Source: an uncultured Bacteroides sp.
Lineage (GTDB): Bacteria > Bacteroidota > Bacteroidia > Bacteroidales > Bacteroidaceae
Direction: 5' to 3'
Length of the DNA: 64,000 nt
Assembly (NCBI GenBank): GCA_937890825.1
Contig: CALADS010000079.1
Coordinates: forward strand, 62,001-126,000
The translations under genes and the position numbers were made by a program. This document shows positions 57,476-64,000 of the stretch, piece after piece. The notes beneath the pieces are model-generated. The model saw nothing but the letters and a program-made list of their open reading frames with translations. It was not told where the DNA came from and searched no databases. Numbering within the stretch: position 1 is the stretch's first letter; the number at the start of each line of letters is the position of its first letter.

Positions 57476-59515
57476 TTATGAGTTCATGCTCATTAAAAAT
57501 TCGTCGTTGTCTTTGGTCTTTTCCAGGCGGTCTTTTACAAAGTCCATAGCCTCCATCGGGTTCATATCGGCCAGGTATTTGCGCAGAATCCACATGCGGT
57601 CCAGCGTCTGCTTGTCTTGCAGCAGGTCGTCGCGACGGGTGCTCGATGCTACGATGTTTACAGCCGGGAAGATGCGTTTGTTGGACAACGTACGGTCTAA
57701 TTGCAGTTCCATGTTACCCGTTCCCTTGAATTCCTCAAAGATAACTTCATCCATCTTAGAGCCGGTGTCTATCAAGGCAGTGGCCAGGATGGTGAGTGAA
57801 CCTCCTCCTTCAATGTTGCGTGCCGCACCGAAGAAGCGTTTAGGCTTGTGCAGGGCATTGGCATCCACACCGCCGGAGAGTACCTTGCCTGAAGCTGGTG
57901 AAACGGTGTTGTAGGCACGGGCCAGACGAGTGATAGAATCCAGGAAGATAACTACATCATGTCCGCATTCCACCATGCGTTTAGCCTTTTCCAGTACAAT
58001 GCCGGCAATCTTAACGTGGCGTTCGGCCGGTTCGTCAAACGTAGAGGCAATGACTTCTGCATTGACGGTGCGTGCCATGTCGGTTACTTCTTCCGGGCGT
58101 TCATCGATAAGCAACATAATCATGTATACTTCCGGATGGTTGGCAGCGATGGCATTGGCAATGTCTTTCATCAGGATGGTCTTACCTGTCTTGGGCTGAG
58201 CCACAATCAAGGCACGCTGTCCCTTACCGATAGGGGCAAACAGGTCTACTACCCGTGCCGATAAAGAATCGGAGTAGCCTCCCTTGCATAGCTTGAATTT
58301 TTCGTCCGGGAAAAGCGGAGTGAGGTGCTCGAACGGCACACGGTCGCGGATGAAGGCCGGATCTCGTCCGTTGATTTTGGAAACCTTTACCAGCGGGAAG
58401 TATTTCTCGCCTTCCTTGGGTGGGCGGATTACACCGTCTACCATATCTCCAGTCTTCAGACCAAACAACTTGATTTGTGATTGCGACACGTAAATGTCAT
58501 CGGGTGAAGACAAGTAATTGTAGTCTGATGAGCGGAGGAATCCATATCCGTCGGGCATGATTTCCAACACACCGGTTCCTGTCAGGATATCGTCAAAGTC
58601 ATATACCTTTTCACGTTCTACCGGTTTTTGCTCAGGTGCGGCTGCATTGGCATTTTCGCCGTTGTTTTGTGCCGGACGCTGTTGGGCATTTCGCGGGTTA
58701 TTGGGGGTATTGTTGGCAGGGCTGTTAGCGTTGTTGCTGTTGGCGTTGTTGCCGTTAGGAGTATTGTTGTTATTGCGTGCATCCCGTATGCGTTGGCGCT
58801 GTGGGCGTTGAGCAGGCTGGTTCTGTTGTGCCTGTTTAGGCTGTTCGGCTGCAGGGATGGTAGCGGGCTGCACCACTTTGGTTGCTTCGAACTTGCCCAG
58901 CAGTTCTGTAGGAAGTTCCGTTTTTTCGGTCGGTAAATCTTCGATGGGAATAAAGTCGTCGTTCGTAGCGGCTGAAAGAATCTGGTCTTCTTCTGTTGTA
59001 TGGTCCTCCTTATCTTCAGTGGCGGGAGTCAGGTCTTGCTTCTCTGCATTGTTGGTTTCGGCAGTAGGCACAGCAGCTGGTTCTTCTGTAAATAAGTCGG
59101 TTGATTGGGGTTCAGCAGTCGTGGATTTGGCTTTCCGGGGGCGTCCAGGCTTTTTCTTAGGAGCGTCCGTTGTTCCTTCAGTGCTTTCTGTATCTTTCAC
59201 GGCTGTTTTTTTGTCAGCATCTGTAGATTTTTCAGTAGCTTTGGGCTGCTCGGCTGCATTCTTTTTTTCAGCAGGTGTGCTTTTCTCAGCATTGGTCTTT
59301 TTAGCGCGCGACCGCTTTTGCTTTTCTCCTTTTCTTTCTTCTTTTAGTTTGTCGGCAGCTACCTTCTTAGTGGCTCCGGCAATAGCTTGTTCATCAAGTA
59401 TTTTGTAGACGAGTTCTTCTTTCTTCAGAGAATCTGTCTTTTTGATGCCTAGCTCTTGAGCAATCGCTTGCAGTTCCGGCAAACTCTTGTCGTTTAATTG
59501 AATGATGTTATACAT
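57476..59515 (-). CDS. rho: Transcription termination factor Rho with long disordered insert
   Basis: Hexameric RNA helicase that ends transcription. The 679-residue product is about 260 residues longer than E. coli Rho. A short Rho N-terminal SAP-like segment (LNDKSLPELQAIAQELGI) leads into a low-complexity region from about 55 to 300, first Lys/Glu/Ala/Thr-rich and then Asn/Gln/Pro-rich. The RNA-binding domain (DDILTGTGVLEIMPDGYGFLR) and the ATPase core with P-loop VAQPKTGKTILMKDIA follow. The Bacteroides thetaiotaomicron Rho insert has been reported to drive phase separation. Start MYNIIQLND is preferred over an extension from 59590 that enters the promoter. Confidence 0.96.
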   Translation of the reverse strand: MYNIIQLNDKSLPELQAIAQELGIKKTDSLKKEELVYKILDEQAIAGATKKVAADKLKEERKGEKQKRSRAKKTNAEKSTPAEKKNAAEQPKATEKSTDADKKTAVKDTESTEGTTDAPKKKPGRPRKAKSTTAEPQSTDLFTEEPAAVPTAETNNAEKQDLTPATEDKEDHTTEEDQILSAATNDDFIPIEDLPTEKTELPTELLGKFEATKVVQPATIPAAEQPKQAQQNQPAQRPQRQRIRDARNNNNTPNGNNANSNNANSPANNTPNNPRNAQQRPAQNNGENANAAAPEQKPVEREKVYDFDDILTGTGVLEIMPDGYGFLRSSDYNYLSSPDDIYVSQSQIKLFGLKTGDMVDGVIRPPKEGEKYFPLVKVSKINGRDPAFIRDRVPFEHLTPLFPDEKFKLCKGGYSDSLSARVVDLFAPIGKGQRALIVAQPKTGKTILMKDIANAIAANHPEVYMIMLLIDERPEEVTDMARTVNAEVIASTFDEPAERHVKIAGIVLEKAKRMVECGHDVVIFLDSITRLARAYNTVSPASGKVLSGGVDANALHKPKRFFGAARNIEGGGSLTILATALIDTGSKMDEVIFEEFKGTGNMELQLDRTLSNKRIFPAVNIVASSTRRDDLLQDKQTLDRMWILRKYLADMNPMEAMDFVKDRLEKTKDNDEFLMSMNS

Positions 59516-59634
59516 ACAGTATATGTGTGATTGATTTAAATATTTTTCTTGAATATTGAAGTGTGGATGCACATGAAGTGCAATTTGCATGTCTAATTGG
59601 CAACAGAATGGTTACGGACATGTTTCAACGGCGG

Positions 59635-59665
59635 CAAAGGTAATAAATAATTTGGTTTTTATCAA
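59635..59665 (-). promoter_or_regulatory. Promoter of rho
   Basis: Minus-strand TTG (59663-59665), 20 bp, TACCTTTG (59635-59642). It implies a leader of roughly 110 bases before the rho ATG, long enough for autoregulation. Confidence 0.65.
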
Positions 59666-59696
59666 TAAATGTTTTCTTAATTTTAGCAGATTGTTC

Positions 59697-59704
59697 TATC
59701 TTTG
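59697..59704 (+). promoter_or_regulatory. -7 element of the EFR1 ferredoxin gene
   Basis: TATCTTTG, 22 bases before the ATG at 59727. The -33 region (TTTT at 59672-59675) is a poor match. Confidence 0.5.
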
Positions 59705-59726
59705 TTTTAGTAAAACGATTGATAAG

Positions 59727-60563
59727 ATGCAAATTTCTGATAGTTATTTAGTTACATTTTCGCCTACCCATACTTCTAAACGCATAGGTGAGGCAATTGT
59801 TCAGGGAGTAGATGAAAAATCGGTACATTGGGTAGATGTTACCCACGATACGCCGGCTGAAGTTATTATACCGGCTGATGCTTTGGCGGTATTTACGGTG
59901 CCGGTGTATGGCGGGCGGGTAGCTCCGTTGGCGTTGAAGCGTATGGAGGCTGTGCGTTCGGCTGGTGGCGGACCGGCAGTGGTGGTGGTAGTGTATGGTA
60001 ACCGTGCTTATGAGAAAGCGCTGGAACAATTGGATGCTTTCGTGGCGCAGCGAGGGTTTCAGGTTGTTGCCGGTGCCACGTTTATTGGCGAACACTCTTA
60101 TAGCAGCCAGCGATTTCCTATAGCACAGGGGCGTCCGGATGCCGACGATTTGGCTTATGCGCGTCTGTTTGGCGAAAAGATTCGTTCTAAAATAGCAGGG
60201 GCACCCGACCGAGACCATCTGTACGGAGTAGATGTGCGGAAGATACTTCGCCCGCGGCAACCTATTTTCCCGTTGTTGCGTTTTATTTATAAAGTGGTAA
60301 AATGGCGTAAGAGCGGACAGGCTATGCAGCTTGCTCCTGTTACCGATGAAAATCTATGTACGCATTGTGGCCGTTGTGTTTATTTGTGTCCAAATGCTGC
60401 TATTGAAAAGGGGGATGAACAGCATACCCAGGCTGATAAATGTATTCGTTGCTGTGCCTGTGTGAAGGGATGTCCGCAGGGAGCCCGCACCTATGATACG
60501 CCTTTTGCTGTCTTTTTGCACAGTTGCTTTAAGCGTGAAAAAGAAAACCGGATTATTCTGTAG
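59727..60563 (+). CDS. EFR1-type flavodoxin-ferredoxin fusion
   Basis: 278-residue predicted electron-transfer protein. The N-terminal flavodoxin-like domain has YLVTFSPTHTSKRI (phosphate-binding loop), FTVPVYGGRVAPLA and VVVVYGNRAYEKAL. The C-terminal domain holds two 4Fe-4S motifs, CTHCGRCVYLCP and CIRCCACVKGCP. The combination matches proteins annotated EFR1 family ferrodoxin in Bacteroidales and Clostridia; partner enzymes are unknown. A longer frame from 59589 has no support upstream of the -7 box. Divergent from rho and convergent with tilS. Confidence 0.88.
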   Translation: MQISDSYLVTFSPTHTSKRIGEAIVQGVDEKSVHWVDVTHDTPAEVIIPADALAVFTVPVYGGRVAPLALKRMEAVRSAGGGPAVVVVVYGNRAYEKALEQLDAFVAQRGFQVVAGATFIGEHSYSSQRFPIAQGRPDADDLAYARLFGEKIRSKIAGAPDRDHLYGVDVRKILRPRQPIFPLLRFIYKVVKWRKSGQAMQLAPVTDENLCTHCGRCVYLCPNAAIEKGDEQHTQADKCIRCCACVKGCPQGARTYDTPFAVFLHSCFKREKENRIIL

Positions 60564-60604
60564 TCTCGCTGCATTTATCTGGTAGCATTGAGATGGCTCA
60601 GCAG

Positions 60605-60664
60605 CGGGTCAAGTCCGGGTATAGGCACTCGGACTTGGTCTGGAGTTGGCCCGGACTTGACCCG
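60605..60664. repeat. 15-bp inverted repeat between convergent genes
   Basis: CGGGTCAAGTCCGGG (60605-60619) is the exact reverse complement of 60650-60664. The word CGGACTTG also stands at 60630 and 60652, 22 bp apart in direct orientation. The stem is GC-rich but lacks a T-run. It lies between the EFR1 gene and tilS and may stop transcription in both directions. Confidence 0.75.
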
Positions 60665-60685
60665 GAGAGGGTCTTGGGCCTTTTA

Positions 60686-61993
60686 TCAAGGTGCGATGAA
60701 CTCATCGGTGGATGAGTCTTCGTGCTGTAAAATCTCCACCTTAAGAATCTGCCGGGTATCGGGGCCTATGCAGAACCGCTGGTCGATGCGTTCGCCTACC
60801 AGCCATGCGATTTCTTCGCCGCTACACAGCACCCATTGTTTCTGCTTCTGAAGCAACGACCGCTTACGGTCGGTCAGGTAATCGCTTACCTTTTTCCGCC
60901 CTTTCATGCCGAAGGGTATAAAACTGTCGCCCGGACGGTACAGACGCAGGGTAAGGGGAAGGGTGACTTTGTGGGCATCCAGACAGGCTATGTGGCTGTT
61001 CTTCGGAATTTTGAAATCTGGGGTGCAGGTCAGCATGCTGCAGGCCAGATGAGGCTTCTGCGGAGTATTACGCGGCTCTATCAATAGCAGTTTACGGTCT
61101 CTTACCACTTGGTGACTGTCGGATAAGAACAGTTTGCCCGACTGGCTGTTCAGAGACCGGAAGATATCGCCTATTTGGCTGGAATTGAATCCCAGGGGCG
61201 ACAAGGCCTCGTGAAGCAGTGTCTGTGGGGCCGGTTCCTTTAGTAATCTTTCGATGCAGATCCCTTCCTTTTGCCGGATGCGTTGCAATGCTTCCTGTAC
61301 ACCTTGTGAATAGATGAGCGAAGCCTCTGTGAGGTGATGGGCCGTTTGTAGAATACTTTCCTGTACCGACGGGTGGATGGATTCCATGAGCGGCAGCAGG
61401 TTCAGGCGGATTTTGTTTCGCATATACTCATCTTGCAGGTTGGTGCTGTCGGTCACATAGGGCTGGCCGATGCGGTTCAGGTAGGCCACGATGTCGCGTC
61501 GCCACACACTGAGCAGCGGTCGGATGATATGCCCGTTTTTGGGGCGGATGCCTCGCAGGCCGTTGATACCCGTGCCCCGCATCAGATTCAGTAGAAAAGT
61601 TTCCACGCTGTCGTCGCGATGATGTGCCACCGCAATCGCTGCTGCCCCGCAGGATATACGTACTTCTTCGAACCACTGGTAGCGTAATTCGCGTGCGGCC
61701 ATTTCGATGGAGATGCGGCGTCGGTCGGCCTCTTGTTGTGTATCAAAATGTGTCACGTGTAAGGTTACCTTCAGCTGATGGCAGAGCTGTCGTACAAAGG
61801 CTTCATCGCGGTTCGATTCCTCGTCGCGTAGATGGAAGTTGCAGTGTGCTGCCTCGCAGGGATAGCCTAAGTCTAGCAGCACGCGCAGCAAAGCCACCGA
61901 GTCGGCACCGCCGCTAAGTGCTACCAATACCTTATCTTGGGTATTCAGCAAGGCCTCTTGCAGGATATATTCTTTGATGATAGTTGGTTTCAT
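60686..61993 (-). CDS. tilS: tRNA(Ile)-lysidine synthetase
   Basis: Essential tRNA-modifying enzyme that converts C34 of tRNA-Ile(CAU) to lysidine using ATP and lysine. The 435-residue product has the PP-loop VALSGGADSVALLRVLL near residue 26, AVAHHRDDSVETFLLNLMRGTG and the linker and C-terminal domains typical of the longer TilS form (GMKGRKKVSDYLTDRK). Start MKPTIIKEYIL is chosen; the extension from 62074 overlaps the promoter region of feoAB. Confidence 0.95.
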   Translation of the reverse strand: MKPTIIKEYILQEALLNTQDKVLVALSGGADSVALLRVLLDLGYPCEAAHCNFHLRDEESNRDEAFVRQLCHQLKVTLHVTHFDTQQEADRRRISIEMAARELRYQWFEEVRISCGAAAIAVAHHRDDSVETFLLNLMRGTGINGLRGIRPKNGHIIRPLLSVWRRDIVAYLNRIGQPYVTDSTNLQDEYMRNKIRLNLLPLMESIHPSVQESILQTAHHLTEASLIYSQGVQEALQRIRQKEGICIERLLKEPAPQTLLHEALSPLGFNSSQIGDIFRSLNSQSGKLFLSDSHQVVRDRKLLLIEPRNTPQKPHLACSMLTCTPDFKIPKNSHIACLDAHKVTLPLTLRLYRPGDSFIPFGMKGRKKVSDYLTDRKRSLLQKQKQWVLCSGEEIAWLVGERIDQRFCIGPDTRQILKVEILQHEDSSTDEFIAP

Positions 61994-61997
61994 ACCA

Positions 61998-62005
61998 CAA
62001 AGATA
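61998..62005 (-). promoter_or_regulatory. -7 element of tilS
   Basis: Minus-strand TATCTTTG ending just four bases before the ATG, so the mRNA should start at or next to the start codon. No clear -33 element is seen. Confidence 0.55.
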
Positions 62006-62059
62006 CGATAGTATTTTGTAAAAAAACGGATTTTTCTTATTTAAAAACAATCTAAATTG

Positions 62060-62090
62060 TTTGCATCGTTTCAACTTATCCGTATCTTTG
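62060..62090 (+). promoter_or_regulatory. Promoter of feoAB
   Basis: TTTG (62060-62063), 19 bp, TATCTTTG (62083-62090): exact Bacteroides-type promoter, giving a leader of about 23 bases before the ATG at 62120. No clear Fur box was recognised. Confidence 0.85.
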
Positions 62091-62119
62091 CCGGAAAATT
62101 AGTAAAAAGGCAGAATATC

Positions 62120-64000
62120 ATGCGTTTGTCCGAATTGAAAACAGGTGAAAAGGGAGTAATTGTCAAAGTGTTGGGACATGGAGGCTTCCGGAAGCGAATT
62201 GTAGAGATGGGCTTCATTAAAGGGAAAACCGTGGAGGTGCTTCTCAACGCCCCTTTGCGAGACCCTATCAAGTATAAAGTAATGGGGTATGAGATTTCTC
62301 TACGCCGTCAGGAGGCCGAGATGATAGAGATTATCAGCGAGGCCGAGGTGAAAGAGCAGTCGCTGCAGCCCGATTTTCATGAAGGCTTGCGTGAAGAAAT
62401 GCATCTTTCCGATGAAGAGATGAAACGCATTGCACTGGGCAAACGGCGTACCATCAACGTGGCACTGGTAGGGAATCCCAACTGTGGCAAGACTTCGCTG
62501 TTCAACCTTGCTTCCGGTTCGCACGAACATGTAGGGAATTACAGCGGTGTAACGGTAGATGCCAAAGAGGGTTATTTCGATTTTCAAGGCTATCATTTCC
62601 GCATCGTAGACCTTCCGGGTACGTATTCTCTTTCTGCCTATTCTCCTGAAGAAATCTATGTACGTCGGCACATCATCGATGAAACTCCCGATATTATCAT
62701 CAATGTGGTGGATGCTGCGAATTTGGAACGCAATCTGTATCTCACTACGCAACTCATTGATATGAACGTGCGCATGGTGATAGCCCTGAATATGTACGAC
62801 GAACTGGAAGCCAGTGGAAATTCATTGGATTATGTAAAGTTGGGCGAATTGACCGGTGTGCCGATGGTGCCTACGGTGTGTCGGGCCGGCAAAGGGATTG
62901 ATACGCTGTTTCATGTAATCATCGGGTTATATGAGGGCGGCGATTTTCTGGATCAGAAAGGAAAGGTGCGTGCAGACATCCTCAACGACTTACGTAATTG
63001 GCATAAAGAATATGTGCCCGACCATGACTTTGGCACGCATAAGGAAGAAGATGAGCATCCCCGCGGCTTTTATCGCCATATTCATATCAACCATGGTCCT
63101 GAATTGGAGCGCAGCATCGAAGAGGTGAAGCGTGCCGTGGGACAGAATGAGGAGATTCGTCACAAGTATTCCACGCGTTTTCTGGCTATCAAATTACTGG
63201 AAGGTGACAGGGAACTGGAAGAATTGGCAGCAACCTTGCCCAACGGGGAGGAGATTCTTTCTATTCGGAACCGCGAGGTGCAGCGGCTGCAAACGGTGCT
63301 GGCCGAAGACTGTGAACAGGCCATCACTGATGCCAAATATGGCTTCATAGCCGGGGCGCTGAAAGAAACCTATGTGGAAAACCAGCAGGAAGACAAGGAA
63401 TACCTTACCCGGGTGATCGACTCCATTGTGACGCATCGTATTTGGGGGTATCCTATCTTTTTTCTGTTTCTGTATATCATGTTTCAAGGCACTTTTGTCT
63501 TGGGAGAATATCCCATGCAGGGTATCGAATGGCTAGTGTCTGTGGTGGGCGACTGCCTGCATCGCTATATGCCCGAAGGTCCGCTGAAAGATATGCTTAT
63601 CGACGGGGTGGTCGGTGGAGTAGGGGGTGTCATCGTGTTCTTGCCCAATATTCTGATACTTTATTTCTTCATATCTCTGATGGAGGATTCCGGCTACATG
63701 GCACGTGCTGCTTTCATTATGGATAAGATAATGCACAAGATGGGCCTTCATGGCAAATCGTTTATTCCGCTGATTATGGGCTTTGGATGCAATGTGCCTG
63801 CCGTCATGGCATCGCGTACCATAGAAAACCGTAAGAGTCGGCTGATTACGATGCTCATTAATCCGCTGATGTCGTGCAGTGCACGCCTGCCCATTTACCT
63901 GGTGCTTACCGGAGCGTTCTTCCCTCATCGGGCCAGCTTGGTATTGCTGTTTATCTATACTCTCGGCATTCTGCTAGCTGTGTTGATGGCACGTATTTTC
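62120..64000 (+). CDS. feoB: FeoA-FeoB fused ferrous iron transporter (partial, runs off the window)
   Basis: The open frame covers 627 codons without a stop to the window edge, so the C terminus is missing. Residues 1-75 are a FeoA SH3-like domain (LSELKTGEKGVIVKVLG). The FeoB G domain follows, with G1 GNPNCGKTS (118-126), G3 DLPG (164-167) and G4 NMYD (224-227). The membrane domain begins near 435 and contains the conserved gate PLIMGFGCNVPAVMASR and the second core motif LINPLMSCSARLPIY. FeoAB fusion is usual in Bacteroides. It imports Fe(II) across the inner membrane. Confidence 0.97.
   Translation, partial: MRLSELKTGEKGVIVKVLGHGGFRKRIVEMGFIKGKTVEVLLNAPLRDPIKYKVMGYEISLRRQEAEMIEIISEAEVKEQSLQPDFHEGLREEMHLSDEEMKRIALGKRRTINVALVGNPNCGKTSLFNLASGSHEHVGNYSGVTVDAKEGYFDFQGYHFRIVDLPGTYSLSAYSPEEIYVRRHIIDETPDIIINVVDAANLERNLYLTTQLIDMNVRMVIALNMYDELEASGNSLDYVKLGELTGVPMVPTVCRAGKGIDTLFHVIIGLYEGGDFLDQKGKVRADILNDLRNWHKEYVPDHDFGTHKEEDEHPRGFYRHIHINHGPELERSIEEVKRAVGQNEEIRHKYSTRFLAIKLLEGDRELEELAATLPNGEEILSIRNREVQRLQTVLAEDCEQAITDAKYGFIAGALKETYVENQQEDKEYLTRVIDSIVTHRIWGYPIFFLFLYIMFQGTFVLGEYPMQGIEWLVSVVGDCLHRYMPEGPLKDMLIDGVVGGVGGVIVFLPNILILYFFISLMEDSGYMARAAFIMDKIMHKMGLHGKSFIPLIMGFGCNVPAVMASRTIENRKSRLITMLINPLMSCSARLPIYLVLTGAFFPHRASLVLLFIYTLGILLAVLMARIF

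Noticed and set aside
62120..64000. FeoA-FeoB fusion as a novelty
   Set aside because: Fused FeoAB is the ordinary arrangement in Bacteroides; the missing C terminus is only the window edge.

Overview
The window reads as chromosomal DNA from a gut-type Bacteroidales, most likely Bacteroides or Phocaeicola. The evidence is two SusC/SusD outer-membrane uptake pairs, lipoproteins with acidic runs after the lipidated cysteine, a fused FeoA-FeoB, a Rho with a long disordered insert, and many promoters of the Bacteroides type (TTTG, about 19 bp, TAnnTTTG). No phage, insertion sequence, integrase or CRISPR array was seen.

Layout. 1-7.2 kb (+): SusC/SusD pair with two secreted phosphoesterases, probably one uptake operon. 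7.5-13.3 kb: small membrane protein, MarR regulator, rpsF-rpsR-rplI, CbpA/CbpM chaperone pair, a small lipoprotein and an acyl-CoA synthetase. 13.4-16.6 kb (+): tRNA methylthiotransferase, lipid A type acyltransferase and glycosyltransferase in one operon. 16.8-20.4 kb: folB, a low-complexity secreted protein and a FadL-like porin. 20.6-21.6 kb (-): reverse rubrerythrin and a PerR-like Fur protein with its operator. 21.8-36.7 kb (-): a nine-gene, 15 kb operon of SusC, SusD, four lipoproteins (two with leucine-rich repeats), a subtilisin-like protease, a DUF1573 protein and a lipocalin-like lipoprotein. It closes with one strong terminator.

37.4-48.7 kb: NAD synthetase, a solute-binding protein, a porin, a two-component system, and two paralogous BACON-like lipoproteins flanking an outer-membrane protein gene with an amber codon in its signal peptide. 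48.8-51.9 kb (-): a 2-oxoacid:ferredoxin oxidoreductase operon with a 57-residue membrane protein inside it. 52.6-64 kb: aldose epimerase, two tandem tRNA-His genes, CapA-like protein, folD, ffh, rho, an EFR1-type ferredoxin, tilS, and the start of feoAB, which runs off the right edge.

Most worth following up: the nine-gene operon, probably a surface protein-capture, cleavage and peptide-import machine with unassigned lipoproteins; three unrelated intergenic sites carrying short cores repeated every 22 bp (37.3, 52.3 and 60.6 kb), two of them folded into long perfect inverted repeats; the contrast between perfect Shine-Dalgarno sites on rpsR and rplI and none on rpsF; and the amber-interrupted outer-membrane protein. 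All assignments come from reading the sequence and recalled family knowledge; no database search was run.
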